Below are positions 10,744 to 21,629 of a stretch of DNA of 64,000 nucleotides, one piece after another. Both the position numbers and the translations under genes were made by a program. Every line of letters starts with the position of its first letter. Positions within the stretch are counted from its first letter, which is position 1. Under the pieces are notes generated by a model. It did no database searches. It had not been told where the DNA came from and saw nothing but the letters and a program-made list of their open reading frames with translations. Source of the stretch: Phyto melanocephala. Taxonomy: Eukaryota > Arthropoda > Insecta > Diptera > Rhinophoridae. The stretch lies in the NCBI GenBank assembly GCA_941918925.1, contig OW799233.1, positions 58,371,841-58,435,840 of the forward strand. Direction: 5' to 3'.

Positions 10744-11861
10744 TATACATTTCAAAAAGATGGTGTGGGGACATATTAATTTTCTCATTCCGTTTGTTAC
10801 ACATCGAAATATTCATTTTAGACCCCATAAAGTATATATTTTCTCAATCCTGGCATCCTTTAAGGACGACCTCGCTATGTCCCTTCGTCTATTAAAAGCA
10901 CGATAGAATATTTCTTATATACGACATTTGTTTGGTAATGAAAACGACCTAAATCGGAATATTAGGAGGGGAGTTATAGCTTGTAATGCAAGAGTAGGTC
11001 AAAAAAACAATGTCCTTCCAACATTGAATAAACGCATTGACGTAGAGCATTGAAATTTCAAACGTATATTTCCTGAGTAAAAAAAAATATCTTTTCCTAA
11101 AAATGGCTTAAATCTATACATTACGAAAGGAGTTATAGGTCAAAATATACGATAATTTATACCTATAATTTTTCGAAATATTTAAAATTAAAAACGTAAT
11201 AAAACTGACAAAATTAGATGTACGATGCTAAAATTTTGCAAATATTGCTTTTTGGTCAATGAATTTGTACTAACGGAAAATTAATGTAACACGCCCACCT
11301 CCCATATAACGCTTTATCTCAAATTCATATAATTTATCTATGAATAAAGATTTTGGAAGAATAAAGGGCTCTATATTAAAATATCTAATATCTACTGTTA
11401 ATTAATTGTAAAAGCTCATAAAACCGACAGAATTAGAGGCATGATGATAAAATTTCGCAAATATAGCTTTCTAGTCAATGCCAGAAAATTAAGGCGACAT
11501 GCACACTTACGCCTACCTCCCATATAACGCTTTATCTTAAATTCATATAATTCTCTATGGACAAAGTTTTTGGAAGAATAAAGGGCTATATTGAAATATA
11601 TAAGTTGAATTTGTTAGCAGAAACTACCATGACACGCCTACTTAAAAGCCCACTTTCATTGCAAAAATTAATTGACGAAAACATTTTAATATCAAATCGA
11701 AGTTACGTTAAGAAAGTAGTACATATTTTAATATAAAAAAATTATTCAATAGCGATTACTGCTAATAACAAAATAATAAATTTTGTGCTATAAAAGTTTG
11801 TACATAAAATTGGTGGTGGGTATCAAAAATTCAGCAAAGCCGAATATAGTGCTCTTACTAG
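10744..11861 (+). mobile_element. INE-1/DINE-1-like element, copy B
   Basis: Starts with a diverged TATACATTTCAAAAAGATGG head, then CATTCCGTTTG and CCCATAAAGTATATATTTTC. The GTCCGTCTG block is reduced. Internal GCCCACCTCC modules follow, and it ends with the CAAAGCCGAATATAGTGCTC tail and CTTACTAG. At 1.1 kb it is the simplest full copy in the window: no mariner MITE at the site used in copies A and C. Confidence 0.7.
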
Positions 11862-12482
11862 TTTTTATTTATTTGATTACGCTTGCTTTGCAATTTTAAA
11901 TGTTTTGGCAATTATTTAATGATAATTTTTATATTAAACTGTGTGGTTATGTCGTATATCAGTTTTTCACTAACAATCAGTGTAAATGGCTAAAAATAAA
12001 CTTTTAAGTGAAGCGCTGAGATTCAAAACCGAAATCTATTAATTTTTTGCAATTGCAAATTGTAAAAAGTTACAAAGGTAAGCTCAAAGAAATTATTTGG
12101 AAAACTACGAAGGAAATGTAACAGCTTTAACTCCAACGAAAATAAAAACACTCGTAGAATTTCGTTAAATTTCATCATCTTAGTATCAAAATTCAAATCG
12201 GGAGCTAGGATACAAGAAATTATTATTATTTATCAGTACAAAGAGGGGTCGTAAACTATGAACGCTTATGTTTTTTTCCTTTCCTAAAAAAGTTTCCTTT
12301 TATGCTTTTTTTATTATAATCGAGTTTTTTGTGCACTATGAGATTTTTGTTGATTATTAATTTAGACATTTACAAAATTAAGTAAATATTCCCTAGTATA
12401 TCTATAAATCATTAGCTCCGTTCGGTTACTTTTCCGCTAAAGTCCAGTAACTGAGTAATAAAAAATACTTTCACAAAAAACA
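11862..12482. other. AT-rich spacer, nothing recognised
   Basis: No gene, RNA or repeat structure recognised. Confidence 0.4.
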
Positions 12483-12490
12483 TTTGTGGC

Positions 12491-13589
12491 TAGGGTTGCC
12501 ATTCGTACTGTTTTAAACAGTACATGTACTGTTTTTTGTAATATGTACTGTTATATTCACAATACCTAAAACAGTACGAAAAAGTACTGTTTTTTATATT
12601 TGTACTGTTATTGTACTGTTTTTAGATATACATGTATTGAATTTTGTAATTTTTTGAAGAATGAAACAGGAAAAAATTGTATTGATAAATGTGTACAAAA
12701 AAGGGATAAATATTTGTAATTTATTTTTCAATTAACTTTTTTTGTAAGCATAAATTATTTTCTTTTATATAACTATACCACCTCTATTTGTGTTGTATAA
12801 TTATTTATTGAATTTTAAAAATTATCAAATGTATTCATTTTAAAAATTCAATTGATTTTTAAAAAAAAAAATTTTGTAACAATATTTAATTAATACTTTT
12901 GGATTACTATATATAACTTAAAAAATATTAACTGTAATTGACAAATTATCAATTTTTATCTGCCAAACAAAGTCCTGCCTTTAGCTAACGGCAAGTTGTA
13001 ATAATGGCGCTAAGTCTACTTAAAAATTAATAATTTGTCAATTACAATTGATATTTTTAAAGTTATAAATAGTATTCCAAAAGTATTAATGGAGTATTAT
13101 TGTAATTTGAATTATTATTATTGTAATTTATTATTATAATATGAATTTACATATTAGAGATAATTTCAAAATTCAACTCGTAGTTTTTGAAATTCAATTA
13201 CCAATTTCGAAATTCTATTTACTATTTTTGAAATTTAATTAATAACTTTTGAAATACATTAGATCATTTTCAAAATTAAGTTTGAAAATATAGTGCATAG
13301 TTCTGAAATACAGTCAAAAATGTTAAAGCATTGTTAATTCGTTTATTCAAACTAATATCAATATTTATATCGAAAAACGACGTTTAATTTGTGTTTTTGA
13401 CCACGTTAGTAACTTAAGATACTATTTGTAGTTCGACTCGATCTATATATGTATTGCTTTTTGAAACAAATGCAATTGAAGTAAAAGTTATGTTATCAAT
13501 AAATAAAAAAATGTACTGTTTTTTTTTTTAAAGTACTGTTTTTTCCCCTCAATGTACTGTTTTTTCACTTTTCAAATATGGCAACCCTA
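12491..13589. mobile_element. hAT-type element with GTACTGTT subterminal repeats
   Basis: Termini TAGGGTTGCCAT (12491) and ATGGCAACCCTA (ending 13589) are inverted repeats. The 8-bp flanks TTTGTGGC (12483-12490) and TTTGGGGC (13590-13597) differ at one base. Each end carries several copies of TGTACTGTTTT in direct and inverted orientation. There is no coding capacity; the interior is AT-rich, with an imperfect inverted repeat of AATTGACAAATTATCAA near 12935 and 13030. Best read as a non-autonomous hAT element whose transposase binds the GTACTG repeats. Confidence 0.8.
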
Positions 13590-13597
13590 TTTGGGGC

Positions 13598-14090
13598 AAA
13601 AAGTATAATATAATAATAAGTAAATAATAAGTATAATATTTTTTATAATATGAAATGTTTATCATAAATGTATAAATTATTCGTTTGGATAAACTAAAAA
13701 ACTCATGTTTTGAATTTAATCCACATTTGAGTATGTTAATTAAATAAAAGACATAAGTATTAAGTCTTGAATATTGAATACCCTAAAACAGTACAGAGTA
13801 CCCAAACACTTATAAAACGACTCATATGCGCTTCGTATTACAATAAAAGCTTTAGTGAGAGAAAAAAAAAAACACTATATTTACATGTTTACAGTTCAAT
13901 ATTTGGAATAATTAGATAATGCCAAAAAAGAAAATATATGAAAAAAAATACAGGAAAAACAGATGTTGGTAAATTTCGTACTAACTCAATGATATGTATT
14001 TGAAATAACAGGAAATCAATTAGAACAAACAATTCTATGTTTCAATTTTCAATACATTACTGAGTTAAATAGTTGATATTTACACACAAC
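13598..14090. other. AT-rich spacer, nothing recognised
   Basis: Only low-complexity AT-rich DNA; no gene seen. Confidence 0.4.
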
Positions 14091-14094
14091 ACCT

Positions 14095-14227
14095 GGGGCT
14101 CAATCCTCGTTCTGTGAAACTGTGAAATAAAAAAGTTTTTGAATAGCAAAGGGTATGGTGGTACCATATGATATTACACACAAAAACTTTTCATTTCATA
14201 GTTTCATAGAACGAGAATTGATACCCT
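14095..14227. repeat. Snap-back element, about 133 bp
   Basis: The left arm (CCTCGTTCTGTGAAACTGTG, then AAAAAGTTTTTG) is the near-inverse of the right arm (CAAAAACTTTTCATTTCATA, then AGAACGAGAATTG). The centre is GGTGGTACCA. Imperfect foldback with no coding capacity. Its right end abuts the Penelope-like ribozyme segment. Confidence 0.75.
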
Positions 14228-14243
14228 GTAGTTCTGATCAAAA

Positions 14244-14291
14244 GAGTGCTGATGATGAAACCGTAGCTGGTTTCGAAAATGCATTCCACTC
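14244..14291 (+). ncRNA. Predicted hammerhead ribozyme (type I topology, short stem III)
   Basis: All core elements are present. Stem I is GAGTG (14244-14248) with CACTC (14287-14291). CTGATGA is at 14249-14255. Stem II is GAAACC (14257-14262) with GGTTTC (14269-14274). GAA is at 14275-14277, stem III is the palindrome AATGCATT (14278-14285), and cleavage is predicted after C14286. One extra base (T14256) lies between CTGATGA and stem II. Very short stem III is typical of hammerheads in Penelope-like elements, which may act as dimers. Probably a pLTR remnant of such an element; no RT is adjacent. Confidence 0.65.
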
Positions 14292-14536
14292 AGCTAGTAT
14301 CGGATGACTACTTTTTCCTTAATATTCTTGTCGTTGTCGCATTGAACTTATAGCCTAAAATTTAAATATAATAGAAAATAAGTAATTAAAAAGTTACTAA
14401 TGAAAAAACTTCAAAAATGTACAAACTAAAATAAATTTGTAATTACATCCTGACTAGACATCCTGAATATTATGTTGTTTTAGACTTCTCTTGATCTTAG
14501 TGATGTTATTGGTAGTCGTACAATCGAGTACCTCTT

Positions 14537-15344
14537 CTATTGATTGTTTTTTTTCGAGACTGGGCAAAATGTTAGTAAATGACGAACGTCTAGTATAACA
14601 TTACAATTGAAATATCTTGGCGGATCAGTTTTTTCATAGTAGTGTTTAGAGTTAAATATACATTTACCCACCCTTAGGCGGGCTAACATTATACATTTCG
14701 GCCTAGTTAAATTGCGGTTGTATACAGGTCTCGTTAAAGATATATTTAGCAGGTCCCCGTTTGCTTTAAATTGGTTTATTATGGCTTTTGGGAAACAGGG
14801 AATTTCTGTTACCTGTGGTAACCTCAGTGGGCTTTTAGCATTATAATCAGCTTTTTCCTTGTCTGTAATACTAATGTGCGAGGGTATCCAGAGTTCCATT
14901 CCATTCTCCAACTGTAATATATCATCGTAAACGCCGTTATGATTTTTTATTATAGCCTGGGTTGTACTTAGGCTATCTGTAAAAATTAACGTTTTATTTA
15001 CCATGATGGTTGGCGAGATCAATGGCTGTTTTTATAGCTGCAATCTCTGTCGTGAAAATTACCGTATGGTCTGGTAATCGAGCCTCTTTAATTGCCTCAA
15101 TTTGTGTAATTGATAATTGTCTCACTATGGCATAAGAAGTTATACTATTGTAAAAGGATCCATCTGTATAGTAAATAATATTTGGAGAACAAGTTGATAT
15201 TTTTTGAGAGAACATATTTTTGAAGTAACTTGAATCAGTATCGCTTTCGACGAAACGACTTAAACTGTCGTCTGCCTGAACAGTAGTATTATAATATCTT
15301 GGTGTGTTTGGCTTTTGAGGTAACGAAATATTTGAGTTTTTCAA
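14537..15344 (-). pseudogene. I-clade LINE ORF2: RNase H and C-terminal region
   Basis: Two overlapping frames (15344-14994 and 15022-14537) form one broken domain. The RNase H catalytic Asp lies in YYTDGSF, the Glu in TTEIAAIKTAI and the next Asp in IFTDSLST. WIPSHIS follows, then the C-terminal LARLRVGKC stretch and a Cys-rich tail (FNCN, HLLTFCP). A frameshift near 15000 separates the two parts, and some tail cysteines have changed. The same order is seen in the copy at 55349-56262. Non-functional. Confidence 0.85.
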
Positions 15345-15921
15345 AATAGAGATAATATTATCAGTAGCAGATGGTAGACAGATTTCAGCAGAGTTAAGGT
15401 TTCTCCAAAAAGATTTGTGTAAGTCATCAGATAATATGGTAATCGCTTTGGATGCTACACCAACAGCAGTTTTCCCAAGATTGTACGAAAGTCCGTAAAA
15501 TTTGCCTGAGCTCTCAATTTATCGAGCGGTGTTGTACGAAGCAGACCAGATGCTGTTCTAAATCAGTTGTTGATGGAGGTGTTAATTTTTTTTATATTTT
15601 TCTTTGAAGTCCAACCGTAAATGGTTATGCTATGCAAAATTGTTTCTGTTGTTAAAGAACGACAGATGGTGTGGACCTTTATTTTTTGAACAAAATAAGC
15701 TTCAGCAGGTTGTTAATTTTGCTTAGTTTATAAGTTAGCTGCTTGACATGACTGTTCCAAAGAAGATTTTTCATAAAAAACAAACCCAAGATTCGTTACT
15801 GATCAGAAAGATGAACATAAACGTCCCTAATAAAAATTGTATTTTCCGCACAGTCCCTTTTCCGACAAACGTGGAGAATATCAGATTTGTGAACTGGCAT
15901 AATAGCCCCTCGGCTCTTAGC

Positions 15922-16800
15922 TCACTGGTGTATTTTTAAGTCCAGATTGTTTAAATTAAATCGAACATCTTCTGAATTACCGGAAACCACTGCGAAAACA
16001 TTGTCGGCATAAATGCCAATGTAGTCGATTCCTGGTAGATTTTCTACAATTTTCGCCAACGAGTTTGCGTACGCAGAGTATAATACCACGGATAGTGTTG
16101 AACCCTGAGGCACTCCGTTATCCAGTGAATGTGTCGTTGAAAAATATCCATCAACTTTAACGGTTATCGTGCGATTTCTAAGAAAAAAATCCTCTAAAAG
16201 TACTAAATTATGCTTACCATTTTTCAGGTTCCGGCGCAGAATTTTTTCGAGCTTGAGGACGAACCCCATAATACATTCTGAGAGTTAACATCTCCTAGCA
16301 AGATATTGTGGACATTTTCGTTCAAGAATATATTGTTTACAATTAATATAGAAAGGTTTACATTATTTTCCTTATAAATATTTGTAAGGTAAAGTTCCTC
16401 TTGGTTTCTAATTATTATTTTTTGGAAGAGTAAGTTACCTGTAGATGTTATATGCCCTGTCACGTTAAAATTTTTTTTAACGAGAAATTCTATGCCTGAT
16501 TTTGCATAGTCGTAACCAATATTGTTGTGGTGAAAAACTTTATATCCCGGTTAATGCAGCAAATGTAGAGTTTTCCCTATAATTTGCGTCTTCTGAAGAG
16601 CTATGATGTTTGGTTTATGCCTTGCTACTAAAAGCTTAAGAGCGTATTTGTTGTTTATGAAGCCCTGCATGTTCCACTGTAGAATAGTAATGCCAAAGTC
16701 AGAAGTCATAAAAGTTTATTTTTTATCCTTGCCCTTTGAGGGCTGTTGTTGTGTATTTCTAAATGTGTTTGGAGTAATCAACACATTTAGTTGCGGAAAG
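15922..16800 (-). pseudogene. I-clade LINE ORF2: endonuclease and RT pieces with deletions
   Basis: The minus strand first reads an APE-type endonuclease N-terminus (ILQWNMQGFINNKYAL), continuing to GDVNSQNVLWGS. It then jumps directly into RT sequence (ILRRNLKNGKHNLVL). A second deletion removes RT motif A, joining LVLLED to FFLRNRTITVKV. The motif B/C part DNGVPQGSTLSVVLYS and GIYADNVFAV remains. The RT active-site box reads YADN rather than YADD, as in the copy at 57 kb. Stops and frameshifts are present; not functional. Confidence 0.85.
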
Positions 16801-16819
16801 TTTTTATTCTTTTGCGTAT

Positions 16820-18984
16820 CCTTCCTGCTTAAGACTCTGGAGAGGATTATTGATGCTTATATCAGATCGTCTTTAGGACCAGAGGCTCTGTCGGAGGCAC
16901 AGCATGCCTATACGAAGGGCAAATCTACGGAAACGGCGCTACACGCGCTGGTTGGCCATATTGAAAAATCTCTGAACTACAGGGACTACGCCTTGGTCGC
17001 CTTCCTTGATATTGAGGGCGCCTTCAACAATGTCAAACCGGATTCGGTTCTGGACGCCTTGAGACAACTGGACATATATCCTGCGGTCACCGGTTTTGTG
17101 GGAAAACTACTGAAATATAGGCGCATAGAATCGACTTTGGGCGCCTCTAGCATCTCCAAGGTGGCTGTAAATGGCACACCGCAAGGTGGCGTTCTTTCTC
17201 CACTACTATGGAACATCAACATTAATATCCGGCTTAGGGCCATGGAGAATACATCCTGCATGACTGTTGCTTATGCAGATGATGTGGCTGTAGCAGCTAC
17301 AGGCAAAGATCCTGGACTGCTGTCGGAGCTCTTGGAATCTGCGCTAACGTTAATACTTAGATGGTGCCAGGGATGTGGGCTGGGAGTCAATCCTGCCAAA
17401 ACGGAACTGGTACTGTTCACAAGGAGGTACAAAATACCGACCTTTGCTACGCCTAGGATAGACGGGGTGGCACTAGCGCTATCCGATAATGCCAAATATT
17501 TGGGTCTCGTATTGGACAGCAAACTAAACTGGAACCTGAATACAAAATCCGGGACCACTAAGGCGGCAACTGTATTATATTGCTGCAACAGGGCAATTGG
17601 CCTTAATTGGGGTATTAACTCTAGGAACTTATACTGGCTATACGATTCTGTCGTCAGACCAATTCTTTATTACGGAGCGGCAGTCTGGTGGGTGGCGCTG
17701 GAGAAGAGAATCCACCAGGACAGTTTCGGACATATTATGAGAATGGCTGCGATTATGATAACAGGTGCTCTTAGGACCACACCATCTAAGGCACTGTTCA
17801 CTATTTTGAACTGGTTACCACGACATCATGGCAAGGCAGTTGGCTGGGGACACCGCACTGAGGCTGAATGCCACAAGGGCATGGAAGCAAGAATTTTGGG
17901 TATGATCAATATTGCTTCTCCTATTGATTACAAGGTACCTGAACCAGCATTCGATCCGGGTTTCGTGACGAATATACCGGATAGATCTGAATACGACAAC
18001 GGCCTCCGACCTCCGGAGAATGCCATCCAGATATTTACTGACGGATCGAAATCACATGCTGGAACTGGATGTGGTATCTTTTCGATCCAGTTGGGTTTGG
18101 AATTGTCCCTTAGGCTACCGGATTATTGTAGCGCGATACAGGCCGAATTAATGGCTATTAAGACAGCCGTGGAACAGATTCAGTATAATAAAATATCTGA
18201 CAGGGATATTTATATATTTACTGACAGCAAGGCGGCTATTAGGTCCCTTGAGAGTGTGTACAGCACATCGAAAATTTCCCAGGAATGCCGGGTGTCTCTT
18301 GAGGAGATAGCGAGACATTCGACGGTTACCCTTGTGTGGGTTCCAGGACATGGGGATATTGATGGTAATAATAGAGCTGATGAACTTGCAAAAGCCGGTA
18401 CTACCTTAGATTCGGTTGAATCCAGTTGTGCTTTGGGTATTCCCTTATCGAAAGGTAAACAGCTAATCTCGCATCGAATACATTTGGATGCCAAGGAAAG
18501 ATGGGTGAGAGAACCCACTTGTTTGGAAACCAGAAAGATCTTGCCTGACATGGATGTGCGTAGGACGCAATATGCAGTGATTATGCCCCGAATCCACCTT
18601 AGGAACCTCATAGCGGTCATTACCGGACACTGGCCTATAGGTACACATGCGAAAAGGCTGAATATCCCTTACAACGACTTCTGCAGAAGTTGCGATAACG
18701 AGGAAGAGGAGGAGACGACTGAACATCTTCTCTGCAATTGTCCTGCATTCGGGGACCTGAGACGCCAGATTCTGGGTCAACGAATACTTGTAAGTAAAAC
18801 TTGTCTTTCCGTAGTTGATCTGGGAAAGATCCATACCTTCGTAAACAGGACAGGATGGCTGAGGAACGACGGCCAGAGGACATAGACAAACGGGCGATGG
18901 TGCCTACGGTATCACAACGGGACCCTCGGAGGACCCAAGTGAGCTATGCCTTCGGGCGGCTGCCGGATCTAACCTAACCTAACC
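16820..18984 (+). mobile_element. LOA-like LINE, 5'-truncated, 9-bp TSD
   Basis: A GC-richer block with plus-strand RT and RNase H, ending in a short tail of CTAAC repeats (18969-18984). Direct repeats TTTGCGTAT (16811-16819 and 18985-18993) mark the insertion into the minus-strand I-clade LINE. The 5' end starts inside the RT domain (LLKTLERIID), so the endonuclease and ORF1 are missing: a classic 5' truncation. The near-intact frame and distinct base composition make it younger than its host LINE. Confidence 0.9.
16822..18885 (+). pseudogene. LOA-like LINE ORF2 fragment: RT, RNase H, zinc tail
   Basis: About 687 residues are open from the truncation point. The RT has FLDIEGAF (motif A), NGTPQGGVLSPLLW (motif B) and AYADDVAVA (the catalytic box). 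The RNase H has IFTDGSKSHAG, AIQAELMAI, IFTDSKAAIRSL and GNNRADELAK, so all acidic residues are present. The C-terminal Cys/His tail reads CRSC, EHLLCNCPAFGDLR. Between about 17820 and 17900 the open frame is out of register: the expected residues (DIMARQLAGD, LRLNATRAWKQEFW) lie in another frame, implying two compensating frameshifts. The upstream ATG at 16603 belongs to host-LINE sequence, so the fragment has no start of its own. Clade assignment (LOA/Lian-like) rests on RT style plus RNase H. Confidence 0.85.
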
Positions 18985-19223
18985 TTTGCGTATATGGTGA
19001 ATCATATTTTTCATTTGTTTTTTTCAGTTGCATTTCTCGGTGGCTTGTTAAATCTTAGACCGTCATTTATATCCTGTATAATCATTTCTTCAGTTATGTT
19101 TTCGTTTATATACGAAAAAACGTTATTATTCAAATATGTGTCCGAATTGCCATCTTTGCCTTCACTAAAAGTACATTCGTATTCCAAAAAATCATCATTG
19201 TTTTTTTTTTTTCATTTGCTTTA

Positions 19224-19340
19224 GGGCCGTATTCATAAAAAATATTTTAGGTTTATTGAAGGCTTATTTGACAAATTTCTCTACAACATCTGTCAAATAA
19301 GCCTTAAATAAACCTAAAATATTTTTTACGAATACGGCCC
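19224..19340. mobile_element. Snap-back MITE, 117 bp, TTA target site
   Basis: The arms starting GGGCCGTATTCATAAAAAAT and ending CGAATACGGCCC pair almost completely, leaving a short loop (AATTTCTCTACAACA). The element is flanked by TTA at 19221-19223 and 19341-19343. A 3-bp TTA/TAA duplication is typical of PIF/Harbinger MITEs. It is inserted in the ORF1-ORF2 region of the older I-clade LINE. Confidence 0.85.
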
Positions 19341-19629
19341 TTAGTCTCGTAGTTGGTTTGGTGGGTAGAATCTGGGTGTATTTGTGTTGGTTGTATTTTA
19401 AAGTTGGTGTTGTTGTCGTTTGGTTGAGAAATAATGGTTGTTGTAGAAAGTTGTGTGATGCTTGTTTTGTTTTGTCTGCATGGTTATTTTGAATTCCTTT
19501 TTGTTTATTTTTGATGTGTGTAGAAGTTGACTCTATTTTAGGGTTTTGTACTATTGGTGTAGTGTTGTTGTGTGCTATTTGAGCATATGTAGAGTTTTTT
19601 TTTGTTTCTTTGAGTTTGTTGAAGCATGT

Positions 19630-20523
19630 TTAATGTAGGATTATTATTAACAATTTTCCATGCGTCACGTGTCGTACATTTTCTAGATATTTTGATGTGA
19701 TTAACGGATTTATGTTTCCAAAATGTAGGGCATTCTGCGTAATATGAGGGATGGGTTTCTTTTTAGCAGTTGACACAGTATTTACGAGTGCATGTTTGAT
19801 GTTTTTCTGCGTAACCACTTTCTGGGCATTGTTCAACACTTTTGCACCACTTCTTGGTGTGATCCAGTTTCTGGCAGTTCAAACATTTCATGGGGTTAGG
19901 GATATATTCGTCAACTGGGACTCTTTCCCAGCCAAGTCTTAGAAACTCAGGAAGGTTGAAAAGGTCAAAGGTAATTATTGCTGCACCTGTTGCCACAATT
20001 TTTTAATTTTCCCTTTTGTTTCTTTTACGAACCTCTACAACTTTTTGCTCTTTTAATGATTCCAATAATTCTTCTTCAGATATTTCTATTATTTTTCTTA
20101 AAAAAATACGGCCTTGAGTGGTGTTTAGCGATTTATGTAAATATATTTTTACAGGAAAATAGTAGATACGTTTGAGTTAAGGAACTTTTCTGCAGTCTTG
20201 ACACCAGGAACTTTGATTAACAGATCACCACTTTTCATTTCTTTGATTTCCAGACGGTCACGCGAAATATGATTGAGTCCTCTTTCCACTTTAAATATAT
20301 TATGAGAAGCTAGGGGTAAAACCTGTACATTTTCCTTTAACGAGATAGCTGATGCAACTAAATAACGTGGGATATTGTCTTGCTTCGGTGTTATTTCAGG
20401 AAGAGAAACGAAATTCTCAGATCGTGGTCTCTTGCTTTTGTTGGTTTTACTTTTCTCGGATGTGAAGTCAAGTTCCCGAAACCGGTTATAGTCCGGGGGA
20501 TGAACCCCGTTCATGACGAGCAT
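19630..20523 (-). pseudogene. I-clade LINE ORF1 (gag-like, CCHC knuckles), decayed
   Basis: Pieces at 20523-20149 and 19996-19763, and a tail to 19630, give an RNA-binding ORF1 protein matching the ORF1 at 59376-61181. The N-terminal part reads RYLVASAISL and ERGLNHISRDRLEIKEMKSG. The middle has LGWERVPVDEYIPNPMKC. Cys-rich knuckles follow (CLNCQKLDHTKKWC, then CTRKYCVNC). A Gln/Asn/Thr-rich tail extends toward 19350. Frameshifts near 20140 and 19760 break it. Confidence 0.85.
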
Positions 20524-20637
20524 ACACTAAATTAAAATTCTTTGAAAAATAAATGTGAAATATTAAATTAAGAGAAAATAGAAATAAAAATTTATCCAAT
20601 AAAAGAGATCCCGTTTATTTCCAAATGGAGAAATAAA

Positions 20638-20692
20638 CAAGTAAGAGCACTATATTCGGCTGTGCCGAATCTCTTATACACACCACCAGTTT
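20638..20692 (-). repeat. INE-1-like 3'-end fragment
   Basis: Only the tail CAAGTAAGAGCACTATATTC with the GGCTGTGCC hairpin and CACCACCAG survives, oriented minus. It lies about 180 bp before the identical tail of copy C. The surrounding DNA (20700-20815) has CCCGGGATCCCG palindromes repeated near 23335-23405, which suggests that copy C is inserted in another small TIR element. Confidence 0.6.
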
Positions 20693-20960
20693 TCGTTCTT
20701 TTGTAGCTAGAGTTTTTTCCCGAAAATTTTTGTTTTCCGAAAATGCGAGATTTATTCTTTAATATCCCGGGATCCCGCAGCAAAACAAATAAAAAGTAAA
20801 TCTGTTTTTAATTAAAACAAGTAAGAGCACTATATTCGGCTGTGCCGAATCTTTTATACCCACCACCAATTTTGTGTACATTTAAAGCACAATATTTATT
20901 ATTATGTTAATCATTATGGAATAATCTCTTTATGATAACACATGTATCACTTTCTTTGTA

Positions 20961-21582
20961 GATGGTAGTTAAATTTTAAGGGCCCATGTTGAAGGTGAAC
21001 TATACCTAGTCTTTAAATTTGTTTTCTGCATTTCACTTGACATTTCTCAATCTCAAACTTACTGAATTTGATCCGTGGAAAGATACGCAAATGAGCAACG
21101 CGTTAAAGTTATTCAGGTTTTTTTTTTAAATGGGTGTTCAAATAAAAAGCCTTTTGTGCACTTCGTAATTCTTTTGATCAACATAATCGTTCAAATTCGT
21201 CCACAATCGGGAGAATTGTAAAAAAAATTTAAATTTCTGCAAAACAGGTCTGTATAAAATGTTACAAAATCTGTGAATGCCTTCTTAGTTCGTTTAATGG
21301 GAACCATTGCTGGTTTTTGCGATAGTGTGGCAAAAGAGCAGTCAACCTCGACTCATCATCATGCCCAACAATTGAGCATCAACATTGTGATTGAAAATTT
21401 GGAGCATCAGATAGAGGAGTGGAAGCCAAGGAAGGGGGGGGGGGGCATTTGGCCGATATTTGGTTAAATACATAATTGAACCATACAAATATTATAATTT
21501 CAAAAAAAAAATAATAATAATTTCCTAAATAATTTGTGTTTTATTTAAATTCAACATCGGTCCTTAAAATTTAACCACCCTT
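20961..21582 (+). mobile_element. Mariner-derived MITE (M2) inside copy C
   Basis: Flanked by TA (20959-20960 and 21583-21584), with termini GATGGTAGTTAAATTTTAAG and TTAAAATTTAACCACCCTT. The plus strand keeps a fuller N-terminal transposase remnant than M1: HTH pieces in different frames, then GFCDSVAKEQSTS and AQQLSIN joined directly to a C-terminal piece ending WPIFG and a stop. The catalytic core is wholly absent and several frameshifts occur. It occupies the same target TA as M1, so both descend from one insertion into an ancestral INE-1-like element. Confidence 0.8.
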
Positions 21583-21629
21583 TATAACTTCGATATGCTA
21601 CTAAAATGCTTTTGTAAATGTAGTCTTTC

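Larger units (their letters stand above)
14460..20524 (-). mobile_element. Decayed I-clade LINE (older copy), interrupted
   Basis: On the minus strand, ORF1 (19630-20523), an endonuclease piece (16224-16800), an RT piece (15922-16230) and RNase H plus C-terminal pieces (14537-15344) appear in order. They match the full-length element at 55199-61384 throughout. Large internal deletions remove the endonuclease C-terminus and much of the RT, including motif A. A LOA-like LINE (16820-18984) and a snap-back element (19224-19340) are inserted in it. Ends are approximate; no target-site duplication was found. Confidence 0.85.

Noticed and set aside
16603..16821. ATG at 16603 as the start of a 760-residue host protein
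   Set aside because: The first 73 codons are antisense sequence of the older I-clade LINE; the real LOA-like DNA starts at 16820 after the target duplication.
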